NCBI RefSeq assembly: GCF_001984155.1
Contig: NZ_MTQO01000031.1
Location: forward strand, 62,001 to 126,000
Origin: Actinosynnema sp. ALI-1.44
GTDB taxonomy: Bacteria > Actinomycetota > Actinomycetes > Mycobacteriales > Pseudonocardiaceae
Direction: 5' to 3'
DNA: 64,000 nt
In this document: one piece after another, positions 1 to 9,100 of the stretch
Layout of the letters: each line of letters begins with the position of its first letter
Position numbering within the stretch: position 1 is the first letter of the stretch
Notes under the pieces: generated by a model
Seen by the model: the letters and a program-made list of their open reading frames with translations, nothing else
Databases searched by the model: none
Told to the model about the DNA's origin: nothing
Made by a program: the position numbers and the translations under genes

Positions 1-732
1 CGGCGGGATGAGGGCGTGGGTGACGCGCGAACGGCCGAGTACTTCGGCAAGTCGCTCGCCCAGGAGCGGGCCGGGCGGCGGCACGACCAGTGCCGCGCCC
101 GCGGGCAGCGACATGCACAGCTCCAGCACGGAGGCGTCGAAGCTCGGCGAGGAGAACTGCAGCACGCGGTCACCCGGCCGGACGCCGAACCGGTCGATCT
201 CCGCCGCGGAGAAGCTGGCCAGGCCGCGGTGGGTGACGACGACGCCTTTCGGACGGCCCGTCGAACCGGACGTGTAGATGACGTAGGCGGGGTGATCCAC
301 CCCGACGTCGACCCGCGGCGACCACGGCGGCATCTCGTCGATCGCCGGATCGCGCAGGTCGGCGCGGGTGAGCGTGAGCACGGGAGCGGCGTCGGCCAGC
401 ATCATCTCGACGCGTTCGGCCGGGTAGTCCGGGTCGACCGGCAGGAACGCGGCGCCAGCCTTCAGCACGGCCAGTTGAGCGACGACGATGTCGGCCGATC
501 GGGGCAGCAGCAGCGCGACGACGCGCTCCGGGCCCGCGCCGCGGTCGACGAGCAAGTGGGCGAGCCGGTTGGCCCGCTCGTCCAGCTCCGCGTATCTGAT
601 GACGGTGTCGTCGTACCGGATCGCCGGTAAGCCCGGCGTGCGCTCGACCTGCCGTTCGAACATTCCAGAAAATGTAAGCGGGGCCACTCGGACGTTTTTC
701 CCCGCACCAAGGACAGCATTGTTCGACAGCAT
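1..732 (-). CDS. Non-ribosomal peptide synthetase, N-terminal adenylation domain (3' part outside window)
   Basis: The minus-strand frame is open from an ATG at 732 to the left edge (244 codons, incomplete). It reads straight into an NRPS adenylation domain: the A2 core LKAGAAFLPVDPDYPAER, the A3 phosphate loop YTSGSTGRPKG and the A4 region SFDAS are all present. By alignment with GrsA from memory, the first specificity positions would be D235, A236 and L239, too few to name a substrate. Only about 25 residues precede the domain and there is no condensation domain, so this looks like a loading (initiation) module. An AAAGG Shine-Dalgarno lies about 11 nt before the ATG. The serine hydrolase gene ends 79 bp upstream on the same strand, so the two may be co-transcribed. 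The product is unknown because later modules are not visible. Confidence 0.88.
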   Translation of the reverse strand, partial: MLSNNAVLGAGKNVRVAPLTFSGMFERQVERTPGLPAIRYDDTVIRYAELDERANRLAHLLVDRGAGPERVVALLLPRSADIVVAQLAVLKAGAAFLPVDPDYPAERVEMMLADAAPVLTLTRADLRDPAIDEMPPWSPRVDVGVDHPAYVIYTSGSTGRPKGVVVTHRGLASFSAAEIDRFGVRPGDRVLQFSSPSFDASVLELCMSLPAGAALVVPPPGPLLGERLAEVLGRSRVTHALIPP

Positions 733-811
733 GACCAGGGCACCTTTCAGGTGTGTTAAATGATCACAGTCACCCGTTCGGGCAATGAACGGCGACGGTG
801 CCTGCGATCTA

Positions 812-2098
812 TTACCGGCGGGCCAGCGCGAGCCTGCCGTTGACGTGAATGCGGTCGATTTTCCCGGTCTCCGGAGATACCAGGCAGCGGCCCGCGTACA
901 GCTGCTGACCTGATTGGTTATCCCGTAGCGAGAATGTCAAACCTTCGTGAAAAGTGATCATGGCCTGTGGCTCGCCGTCGACCGCGAAGACCATGTCCGC
1001 GGAGATCGAATACTCGGTGTCGCCGTTGTGGAAACTGCCCGACCAGCCGTCCGGCGGTGGCAGGACGACGTCGGGCACGGCCGTCAACGAGCCGCTCGGG
1101 ATGGGCAACCCCCGGCGGCCCAACTCGGCCACGACGTCGTCCCACAACCCCGCACCCGCACTGGAATTGCAGGTCAGAGCGGCCACAGTGCCGCGATCCG
1201 GGTCGATCCTGAGCTGGCACCACGTGCCGTCGCCGGTGCCGTCGTGGCCCGCCCACGTGCCGAACAGCGCGAGGCCGAGACCCCACGCGTCGGCCAGGCC
1301 GAAGGCGTCGGCGACCGGCTGGCGCATCCGGCGGGCGTCCTCGTGCGACAGGATGCCACCGCCGTCGACCAGCATGCGGCCGAGCGCGACCAAGTCGGAA
1401 GCGCTCGCCGCGATGGCACCGGCGGGTGCCTCGGCGAGCGTGATGTTCTGCGTGACGGGTCTCGCACGTCCGGCGTGCCCGGTCGCGACGGGTCTCGCGG
1501 TGCGCGGACCGACCACGAACGCCGGTGCGATCCCCAGCGGGCGCAGCAGGATCGATTCCACGCACTCGAACCACGACATCCCCGTCACGGTCTCGGCCAG
1601 CCTGCCGAGCAGCACGAACCCGGCGTTCGAGTACGAGAAGTCCCCGCCGGGCGGCTGGATCAGGCCGGTGCGCTCGACCAGCCCGCGCATCGACGGCCCG
1701 CCCTCCGGGCCGGACTCCAGGCCACCGGTGTGGCTGAGCAGCTGCCGCGGTGTGACCGCCGCGATCGGCCTGCCCGCGGTCTCCGGCACGTACTCGCCGA
1801 CCGGGTCGTCCAGACCGAGGTCGCCGTCCGCGGCCAGGACCATGACCACCGCCGCGGTGAACGTCTTGCCGATGGACCCGACCGGGAAGGCCACGTCCGG
1901 TGTGACGGGACGGCCGCTGCCGTGCTCGGCCTCGCCGACGGCCACGGCGACCAGCTCTCCCTCGTGCAGCACCGTGAACTGCGCCCCCGGTACCCCGTGC
2001 GCTTCGGTCAGCGCACCCACCATGCCGGAAAGCCCGGCCGAATCAATGCGGCCGGTCACTCCCACTAAACCCCCGCCATCCTCCGATGCGGATAACAC
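812..2098 (-). CDS. Serine hydrolase of the beta-lactamase/PBP class C family; candidate trans-acting PBP-type thioesterase
   Basis: The 428-residue protein has the family's catalytic signature in order: SxxK (S-I-G-K, residue about 93), the YSN motif (Y-S-N-A-G) and a late HDGTG motif. After about residue 330 comes a small beta-rich C-terminal region, which recalls the lipocalin-like domain of SurE. There is no signal peptide, so the enzyme is probably cytoplasmic, unlike most beta-lactamases and D,D-peptidases. Its place just upstream of an NRPS gene on the same strand fits the SurE group, which cyclises and releases NRPS peptides in trans where the last module lacks a thioesterase domain. 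Family membership is clear; the SurE-like role is inference. A GAGAGGG Shine-Dalgarno supports the GTG at 2098; in-frame GTGs at 2065 and 2059 are alternatives. Confidence 0.82.
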   Translation of the reverse strand: MLSASEDGGGLVGVTGRIDSAGLSGMVGALTEAHGVPGAQFTVLHEGELVAVAVGEAEHGSGRPVTPDVAFPVGSIGKTFTAAVVMVLAADGDLGLDDPVGEYVPETAGRPIAAVTPRQLLSHTGGLESGPEGGPSMRGLVERTGLIQPPGGDFSYSNAGFVLLGRLAETVTGMSWFECVESILLRPLGIAPAFVVGPRTARPVATGHAGRARPVTQNITLAEAPAGAIAASASDLVALGRMLVDGGGILSHEDARRMRQPVADAFGLADAWGLGLALFGTWAGHDGTGDGTWCQLRIDPDRGTVAALTCNSSAGAGLWDDVVAELGRRGLPIPSGSLTAVPDVVLPPPDGWSGSFHNGDTEYSISADMVFAVDGEPQAMITFHEGLTFSLRDNQSGQQLYAGRCLVSPETGKIDRIHVNGRLALARR

Positions 2099-2568
2099 CG
2101 ATTTCCCTCTCGTTCACTCCCACGGACCGAACGGTTTCCCCGTTGCCGGAACGCGCCATTCCAGGCAAACCCGTTCGACGACTCCCAACGCATACCCACT
2201 GTGCCTCTGTCAACAACATCGGCTATACCGCCATTAGTGGTGTCATCGTTTTTGAAACTAGTGATTGAAAACGAAAACATCTATGGCGGTCAACGCTACG
2301 GAGTTGCCACGCGGCCAACCATGCCACGACTGGGTGCGTTTAGGACCGACGGACAGCGGGAATGGGCGTCATGATCGACACCGGGAGTCACCGCATCGCA
2401 CTGATCTACGGTTCGTTACCGATAACTTTCGCCTATACCGCCACAGTGCGTGACAATCGTCCGAACAGGCGCTTAATCCCATTTCGTGGAAAGGTGAACG
2501 AACGTGGTTTACTCGATCGACCCCTCGGGCATCCGGGACGGTCGGGGCGACACATCTAGACTGGTGGC
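2099..2568. promoter_or_regulatory. Divergent intergenic region with an 11-bp direct repeat
   Basis: This 470-bp non-coding stretch separates the minus-strand hydrolase/NRPS genes from the plus-strand TVP38 gene and is visibly AT-richer than its surroundings. The sequence CTATACCGCCA occurs at 2223-2233 and again at 2433-2443, exactly 210 bp apart in the same orientation, each followed within a few bases by AGTG. This is the natural place for the promoter of the putative NRPS operon. The repeat could be an operator for a cluster regulator, but no regulator is visible nearby and no clear -35/-10 pair stands out. Confidence 0.4.
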
Positions 2569-3288
2569 ATGCCGCGAGTTCGTACCGCGCTGGCCGTCGG
2601 TCTGCTCGCGGTGTTGATAGCCGCCGCGTTCGTGCTCCCCGTCCCGGGGCCGGGCGACGTGCGGTCGTGGGCGCTCGGCGCGGGCGCCGCCGCTCCCCTG
2701 TTGATGTTCGTGACGTACGTCGTCGCCACGATCGTGCCGATCCCGCGCACGGTGTTCTCGTTGGCCTCGGGCCTGTTGCTCGGCCCGCTCCTCGGCGTGC
2801 TCGTGGCGATGTCCGCGACCGCGCTCAGCTCGGTCCTCGGTTTCGGGCTCGCGCGGTGGGTCGGTCGCGGGTTGGTGGCCCGGCACTGGGACAAGGCCGC
2901 GGTCCGGGCAGTCGACGAGAAACTCACCGGCGGCGGGTGGCTCGCGGTGGCGTCGCTGCGGATGATCCCGGTCGTGCCGTTCACCCCGATGAACTACTGC
3001 TGCGGGGTCTCCTCCGTGCGGCTGCTGCCGTTCCTGGCAGGCACCGTGCTCGGCAGCCTGCCGGGCACGACCGCGGCCGTGCTCATCGGCGACACCCTCA
3101 CCGGGTTCGGCAACCCGACCGCGCTGATCGTCTCCGGCGCGTGCGCGTTGATCGGCGCGACCGGTCTGCTCCTGGTGATCCGCCGATCACCCCCCACCGC
3201 CCCGCCGCCGCTGTGCAACCAATGTGGCCTTCGGTGCGAAAAACGCTACGAAAGCCACATTGGTTGCACGAACGGCGCAGGGGCCTAG
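2569..3288 (+). CDS. TVP38/TMEM64 (SNARE-associated/DedA-like) family membrane protein
   Basis: The 239-residue protein has hydrophobic segments near residues 8-25, 40-60, 62-90, 150-175 and 185-205. It carries the family-typical stretch with VPIPRT, a following GLLLGP and a later RMIPVVPFTPMNY segment. Members of this family are integral membrane proteins thought to act in lipid or membrane homeostasis; the substrate here is unknown. The last 25 or so codons are odd: they run through a hairpin element (3213-3269) and encode an unrelated Cys-rich tail, and the stop lies 4 bp inside the convergent SRPBCC gene. The natural C-terminus probably lay near the RRSP segment and the original stop was lost, or the tail is simply tolerated. 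Confidence 0.85.
   Translation: MPRVRTALAVGLLAVLIAAAFVLPVPGPGDVRSWALGAGAAAPLLMFVTYVVATIVPIPRTVFSLASGLLLGPLLGVLVAMSATALSSVLGFGLARWVGRGLVARHWDKAAVRAVDEKLTGGGWLAVASLRMIPVVPFTPMNYCCGVSSVRLLPFLAGTVLGSLPGTTAAVLIGDTLTGFGNPTALIVSGACALIGATGLLLVIRRSPPTAPPPLCNQCGLRCEKRYESHIGCTNGAGA
3213..3269. terminator. Convergent-gene hairpin, copy 1 of a repeated palindromic element
   Basis: Two 21-nt arms (3213-3233 and 3249-3269) pair with a single mismatch around a 15-nt loop. The element sits between a plus-strand and a minus-strand gene that converge, so it can serve as a bidirectional terminator. A close copy lies at 56973-57025, also between convergent genes. Confidence 0.7.
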
Positions 3289-3716
3289 TCGACCAACCGG
3301 GCCAGCTTCTCCAACGACTTGTGCAGGTCGCCCTTGAGCGTTCTGCCCACCGCCGCCGAGATCGGGCCGAACATCCCCGGCCCGGTGAACTCCACATCCA
3401 ACTCGCCCGTCGCGCCGTCGCCGTCCGGCCGCAGCTTCAACTGCAGCGACGCCTTGACACCGGCCTTGCCCTCACCGGAGAGCGTGATGCCGTTGGGCGG
3501 GTCGTAGGAAGTGACAGACCAGGTGATGCGGTTGCGCAGGCCTTTCACCGACACCACCGATGTCAGCACTGTGCCCGTCTTGATCTCTTCGGGCACATCG
3601 CCTCGCCAGCCCTCGTGCAACGCGAGCCATTCACCGAACCGGGACAGGTCCGACGCGGTCACCCACGCCTTGGCCGGTTGGACTGGCATCGAGGCGGAAA
3701 CGCTCACCTTGGTCAC
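3285..3716 (-). CDS. SRPBCC / polyketide cyclase-like lipid-binding fold protein
   Basis: The 143-residue protein matches the START/SRPBCC superfamily pattern: an N-terminal strand (KVSVSASMPVQPAKAW), a segment of the type DLSRFGEWLALHEGW, a central strand rich in V/T and a long C-terminal helix beginning near RTLKGDLHKSLEKLARL. Proteins of this small actinobacterial group are usually annotated as polyketide cyclase/dehydrase, but most bind hydrophobic ligands and have no proven reaction. It converges with the TVP38 gene and overlaps its end by 4 bp. It lies 60 bp downstream of menC on the same strand and may be read from the same transcript. No catalytic role can be assigned. Confidence 0.75.
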   Translation of the reverse strand: MTKVSVSASMPVQPAKAWVTASDLSRFGEWLALHEGWRGDVPEEIKTGTVLTSVVSVKGLRNRITWSVTSYDPPNGITLSGEGKAGVKASLQLKLRPDGDGATGELDVEFTGPGMFGPISAAVGRTLKGDLHKSLEKLARLVD

Positions 3717-3776
3717 GGCTTCCTCCTTACGGTCGCAAGGACGGTACCGCCAATCGGCCGACTACGCCCGCCCCGA

Positions 3777-4733
3777 TCAGGCGATCATGAACCGGGCCGC
3801 CCGGTCGAGCCTGGCCAGCCACCACGCCACCCGTTGCGGATCGGTCTCCTCGAACCGGCCCGCCACGGGCGGCCCGGGGGCCCTGACATCGATGAACCCG
3901 TCGACCGGGATGAGCGAGTCGTCCACGACATCGCCTGCCAGCAACGACAACGTGCCCAGACCGCACGCGTGGTCCAGCGACGGCAGCGCCGCGGCCAGCG
4001 CGACCTGCGCGGCCAGACCGACGCTGGTCTCCAGTGCCGACGAGACCACGCAGGGCAGCCCGGCCGCCTCCGCGACGCGCAGCGCGCGCCGGACGCCGCC
4101 CAAGGGGGTGCACTTGATCACCGCGATGTCCGCGGCGCCCGCCACCGCGACTTTCAGGGGATCCTCGGCGCGGCGGATCGATTCGTCCGCCGCGATCGGG
4201 ACGTCCACCCGGCGTCGCACCGCGGCGAGCTCGTCGATGCCCGGGCACGGTTGTTCGACGTACTCCAAGCCGCCCGCGGCTTTGTCCAACGCGCGGATGT
4301 TCGCCACCGCGGTGTCCACGTCCCACACCGCGTTGGCGTCCACGCGGATCTTTCCGTTCGGGCCCAACGCATCCCGGACCGCCTCGACTCGTGCGACGTC
4401 CTCGGCGAGCGAGCCGGGGTGGTCGGCGACCTTGATTTTCGCCGTCCGGCAACCGGAACCCGCCGCGATCGCGTGCGCCTTCGCCGGGTCGACGGCGGGA
4501 ACGGTGCAGTTGACCGGGATCCGGTGGCGCACCGGCGCGGGCCAGCCCACCGTGCACTGTTCCACCGCCGTGGCCAGCCACGACGCGGCCTCGGCGTCGT
4601 CGTACTCGGTGAACGGGCAGAACTCGCCCCAGCCGGCCGGACCTTCGACCAACACCCCCTCGCGCACCGTGATACCGCGAAACCGGGTGCGCATCGGGAT
4701 CGAGTAGACCCGGGTCTGGGAGAAGGAAGTCAC
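3777..4733 (-). CDS. menC: o-Succinylbenzoate synthase (enolase superfamily)
   Basis: MenC converts SHCHC to o-succinylbenzoate in menaquinone synthesis. The 318-residue protein shows the enolase-superfamily catalytic set in order: KIKV (the KxK lysines), RVDAN, EQP, ADES and VIKCTPLGG (the second-side lysine). The short length and the N-terminal capping domain starting at TRVYSIPMR match actinobacterial MenC rather than muconate cycloisomerase. Its ATG overlaps the stop of the upstream glutathione peroxidase gene by 4 bp (ATGA), indicating translational coupling. No other men gene is in the window. Confidence 0.88.
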   Translation of the reverse strand: MTSFSQTRVYSIPMRTRFRGITVREGVLVEGPAGWGEFCPFTEYDDAEAASWLATAVEQCTVGWPAPVRHRIPVNCTVPAVDPAKAHAIAAGSGCRTAKIKVADHPGSLAEDVARVEAVRDALGPNGKIRVDANAVWDVDTAVANIRALDKAAGGLEYVEQPCPGIDELAAVRRRVDVPIAADESIRRAEDPLKVAVAGAADIAVIKCTPLGGVRRALRVAEAAGLPCVVSSALETSVGLAAQVALAAALPSLDHACGLGTLSLLAGDVVDDSLIPVDGFIDVRAPGPPVAGRFEETDPQRVAWWLARLDRAARFMIA

Positions 4734-5206
4734 CGGGGCAGCTGCGCCTCGATCGCCGAGCGGATCTTCGGGTCACCCGGCTCGACGGTCGGCCGGAACC
4801 GCGCCACCACGGCACCCCGGGGCGACAGCAGGAACTTCTCGAAGTTCCACTGGACGTCCCCGGCCTGGCCCTCCTCGTCGGCGTGCGCGGTCAACTCCGC
4901 GTACAGCGGGTGCTTGCCCGGCCCGTTGACCTCCAGTTTCTCGGTCATCGGGAAGGTCACGCCGTAGGTCGTCGAGCAGAACGTCCGGATCTCCTCCACG
5001 CTGCCCGGTTCCTGGCCACCGAACTGGTTGCACGGCACGCCGATCACGGTGAACCCACGCGGGCCGTACTCCTTCTGGAGTTGCTCCAGCGCGGTGTACT
5101 GCGGCGTCAGTCCGCACTGGGACGCCACGTTCACCACCAGTGCGGCCTTCCCACCGGTCAGCTCGTCCCACGTGGTGGCTGTGCCGTCCAGGGTTGTGAT
5201 CTTCAC
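4730..5206 (-). CDS. Glutathione peroxidase-family thiol peroxidase
   Basis: The 158-residue protein has the family's three landmarks: the NVASQCGLTPQY peroxidatic cysteine loop, the VIGVPCNQFGGQEPG segment and the WNFEKFL motif that supplies Trp and Asn to the catalytic tetrad. The catalytic residue is Cys rather than selenocysteine. Actinobacteria that use mycothiol lack glutathione, so the reductant is probably thioredoxin or mycothiol (inference). The GTG start follows AGGAGG, which begins right after the stop of the upstream TIM-barrel gene (12 bp gap). It is coupled to menC through a 4-bp overlap. Confidence 0.9.
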   Translation of the reverse strand: MKITTLDGTATTWDELTGGKAALVVNVASQCGLTPQYTALEQLQKEYGPRGFTVIGVPCNQFGGQEPGSVEEIRTFCSTTYGVTFPMTEKLEVNGPGKHPLYAELTAHADEEGQAGDVQWNFEKFLLSPRGAVVARFRPTVEPGDPKIRSAIEAQLPR

Positions 5207-5218
5207 GCGCTGCCTCCT

Positions 5219-6082
5219 CTAGAACCTGACCTTGGCAAGGTACTCCTGGCCACGCCGGGCTGTCAGCAGCGGATCACGCGGGGTGTCGTGCTCGACGACG
5301 TACTCACGGATCCCCGACTGGGCGTACCGGGCGAAGATCCGCGGGAAGTCGATGGTGCCGTGGCCGAGGTCCTCGAAGGACCCGTCGGCGGCCATGTCCT
5401 TGACGTGGTACACCGGGAACCGGCCAGGGTGGCGTTCGAAGTACGCCACCGGGTCGTATCCGGCCTTGACGATCCAGTACAGGTCCAGTTCGAAGTTGAC
5501 GAACCGGGCGTCGGTCCGCTCGAGCAGGATGTCGAACAGGACCTTCCCGTCCACTGTCGCGAAGTCCACGTCGTGGTTGTGGAACAGGAACTTCCGCCCC
5601 GCGCTGCGGCAGCGCGTACCCCATTCCTGGAACTTCGCCGCGACATGGGTGTATCCGGCCACTGTGCGCAACGAGCCGGGCAGCGACGGCACCACCACGT
5701 ACCGGACGCCCAGAATCCCGGCGATCTCCAGTTCCCGCTGGACATCGGCGTTCATCGCGTCCCAGCTGGTGTGCGTGAGGACCGCGCGCACACCGGCGGT
5801 GTCCATCATGTCCCGGAACTTCTCCGGCGCGTGCCCGTACAGGCCGCTCACGCCGACAGTCGCGTAGCCCATGGTTCCCAAGGCGTTGAGCGTCCCCTGT
5901 GGATCGGTGGCCATGAGTTTGCGGACTGTGTACAGCTGGATCCCGATGTGGTCGAGCGGAACCCGGGTTTGGTCTGAGGAGTGCGGCGGCGGGTCCGCCG
6001 CCGCACTCGTACCGTTCAGACCACTCGCGACCACGCCGGTTCCCAAGGCGACCTTGAGGAAGCCACGTCGTGAGGTAGTCAT
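5219..6082 (-). CDS. Secreted TIM-barrel sugar isomerase/epimerase-like protein (xylose isomerase-like fold)
   Basis: A twin-arginine signal (TTSRRGFLKVALG) is followed by a sugar phosphate isomerase/epimerase-type barrel of about 250 residues. Likely metal ligands lie in the segments FHNHDVDF, ELDLYW, VYHVKDM and VEHDTPRDP. TAT export suggests the barrel is folded and metallated before it crosses the membrane. Relatives next to ThuA-like genes act on 3-keto or otherwise oxidised sugars. The gene lies 20 bp downstream of the ThuA/dehydrogenase gene on the same strand, so the two are probably an operon with a joint role in extracellular sugar modification. The exact substrate cannot be read from the sequence. 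Confidence 0.8.
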   Translation of the reverse strand: MTTSRRGFLKVALGTGVVASGLNGTSAAADPPPHSSDQTRVPLDHIGIQLYTVRKLMATDPQGTLNALGTMGYATVGVSGLYGHAPEKFRDMMDTAGVRAVLTHTSWDAMNADVQRELEIAGILGVRYVVVPSLPGSLRTVAGYTHVAAKFQEWGTRCRSAGRKFLFHNHDVDFATVDGKVLFDILLERTDARFVNFELDLYWIVKAGYDPVAYFERHPGRFPVYHVKDMAADGSFEDLGHGTIDFPRIFARYAQSGIREYVVEHDTPRDPLLTARRGQEYLAKVRF

Positions 6083-6102
6083 CGCCGACCCCTAGTTGCC
6101 CA

Positions 6103-9100
6103 TTAGTTGACAGTGATGAGCACGGTGTTCGAACTGTGCGCGCCGGTGTTGTCCGTCGTGGTCAGTCGCGCTGTGTAGACGCCCTTGCGGGCGTACTGGT
6201 GCGTGACCGACGGACCACTACCGACGGCCGTGTTGTCACCGAAGTCCCACGAGTAACCGGTGACAGTCCGTCCGGCAGGCGGGTTCACCGCCGACGTGAG
6301 CGAGACGTTCAACGGCGCCGGTCCACTCCGGACAGATGGCGTGATCACGATCCCGGTCGCTGTACCCGGCTTCGCCATGCCTTCGCCGTTGAACTGCAAC
6401 CAGTCCAGCGACAGCAGGTCGGGCGATGTGGGCGTCCACGCGGGGTTCGTGAACACGGCGTACAGCTTGACCGTGCGCCCTGGGTTCTTCAGCGGCACTG
6501 TCGGTGAGATCAGGTTGTTGTAGTCACCCGTGTTCGGGATGGTCACCGAGCCGAGCAGTTGACCGGTCGGCGAGTCGGCGCGGAACTCGATCGTGCCGCC
6601 GAGACCGCCGGACGCGGCGCCGACCGTGACCGAATCGATCCTGGTCAGGTTCACCGGGTCGTACGCGACCCAGTCGCCGTGCTCGATCTCGCCGAGCCGC
6701 TTGCCCGCCGAGGCGTTGGCGTTGTTGATGACGGCCGGGCCACCCTGTGCGCCGCCGAAGCCTTCGTGGTGCTCGGCTTCCTTGCGCTTGGGTTCGAGCA
6801 CGAGGTGTGCCGAGCCCGTCAGCGGAGGCACACCGCGTGGCCCGCCGCCGTCGGTGTACTGCGCCGCCACCGCCACGTAGAGGTTCTGGCCCGGACCGTG
6901 GCTGGATCCCTGGTCGGTCTTGATCTCGCCGCGGCACCCGGTCACGTTGTCCATCGGGTGCAGGTGCGAGTCGTGCCCGAGCTGGGACTGGACGACGACC
7001 TTCGTGCAGTCGATCCGGCCGTCCTCCCGGTCGGTCACCCGGACCTCGAACGGAATCGTGTCACCCCAGTCGAAGGCACCGCCGTTGACCGGCGAGACGA
7101 CCGTCACCTCAGGCCTGGTGTTGCCCGCGGTGATCACCGTCGCCGCGATGCCGTCCAGGCCGTTGCGGCGGCTCTTGACCGACAGCCGCGCATCGTACTG
7201 TCCGGGGTTGGCGTACGTGTGTGTCGGGTTCGGCTCGGTGGAGTCGATCGTGCCGTTGCCGTCGAAGTCCCAGAAGTAGTCGATCGGTTCACCGTCGCCA
7301 CCGGCCGATCCCGCACTGGAGAACTTCACGGTCAGCGGGTACCTGCCGGAGTCCACATCGGTCTTGAGCTTCGCGGTCGGCCTGCGGCCGTTGGCCACGT
7401 AGTCGATCCGGTGGATGCCCGAGCCGTCGTTGGTCCCGCCCCGGCCGGTGCCGCTGCCGGAGCCGAAGTCGATCACGTACATCGAGCCGTCCGGGCCGAA
7501 GTGCGCGGAGAACGGCTGGATCCAGCTCATGGTCGGCAGCGCCTTGTTGATCGACTGCAGGTCCCCCGCCTGCACCGCGGGGAAACGCGGGTTGGCGAAC
7601 GCCTGGTCGGTGCGCTGGAACGAGATCGCCTTGAAGTAGCCGCGGGTCAGCTCGTAGCCGAACCACTTGCCGTCGAAGTACTCCGGGAACTTCGTCACCA
7701 GCGCGTTGCTCGCGTTGTACTGGTAGACCGGGCCGGACATCGGGCCACCGCCGCCGGTGCCGAGCTCGGGGAATTCGGCGGACGCGGAGTAGGCGTACCA
7801 GATCGTGGCCGGGTCGGCGGCAGGCAGGTCACGCAGGCCGCTGTTGTTCGGCGAGTCGTTGACCAGCTTGCCGCAGTCGAACTTCGGGCCGGACGTGCCG
7901 GTCGCGAAGTTGTAGTCGTTGAACGGGATGTTGTTGCCGACGCAGTACGGCCAGCCCTGGTTGGACGCCTTCGTGATCCGGCTGAACTCGACTGTCCCTT
8001 CCGGACCGCGGTGGGGGTTGGCCGACCGGGCGTCCGGGCCGTAGTCGGCGACCATCAGCGTGTCGGTGATCGGGTCGAGCGTGATCCGGAACGGGTTGCG
8101 CATGCCCATCACGTAGATCTCGGGCCTGGTCTTGGCGGTCCCCGGCGCGAACAGGTTGCCGGGCGGGATGGTGTACGTCCCGTTGGGCTGTGGGGTGATC
8201 CGCAGGATCTTGCCACGGAAGTCGTTGGTGTTGCCAGCCGTTGCCTGCGCGTCCAACGCGCGACGGCCCGGCCGCTCGTCGATCGGCGTGTAGCCGTCGG
8301 AGTTGAACGGGTCGGTGTTGTCGCCGGTCGCCACGTACAGGTTGCCGTGCTTGTCGAGCTGGATCGAGCCGCCCATGTGCGAGTTCGCCCGGAACTCGTC
8401 GCGGAAGGTCGGGATCTCCAGCAGCCGCTTCTCACTCGCCATGTCGACCTTGTCGCCGACCACGGTGAACCGGGACACGTTCTGGCGTTTCTCGACCTTG
8501 TCGGAGTACAGCAGGTAGACCCAGTTGTTCCGGGCGAAGTCGTTGTCCAGCGCGATGCCCAGCAACCCGTCGGACTGGCTGGTCATCTGCGGGGTGTAGG
8601 CGAAGTCCAGCGCGGTGGCGATCTTCAACGTGCGCTGGTCGAGGATCTTGAGCGCGCCCGTGCGCTGGATGAAGAACACGCGCCGGTCCGGCGCCACGGC
8701 CAGTTCGAACGGGTCCGCGAGGCCTTCCGTCACCAGGGGGACCTTCTGGAACATGGTGTCCTTGGTGGCCGAACAGTCCCCCGGTTCGGCACCGGCGGCC
8801 CATTCGATCCCGCCGAGCAGGTGCTTGAGGTACACCGGGTCGGCGAACCGGGGGATGCCGTGGCCGATCGTGGTGTACCAGGAGCGACCGCCGTCGTAGT
8901 TCTGGCACCAGGAGATCGGGTGGTCCACGCCCTGGTTCAGCCCGGTGATCCCGTCACGCAGCTTGACCTGCGCGAGGGTGTGCACCTTGCCGGTCGGGTT
9001 GACCTTCCAGTTGTACCACTCCTCCCCTTCCAGCTCCCACAGGTCGGGCAGGTGCTTCGTGGACGGGTGGGTGTGGTCGAGCACCTTGACCCGGCCCGGC

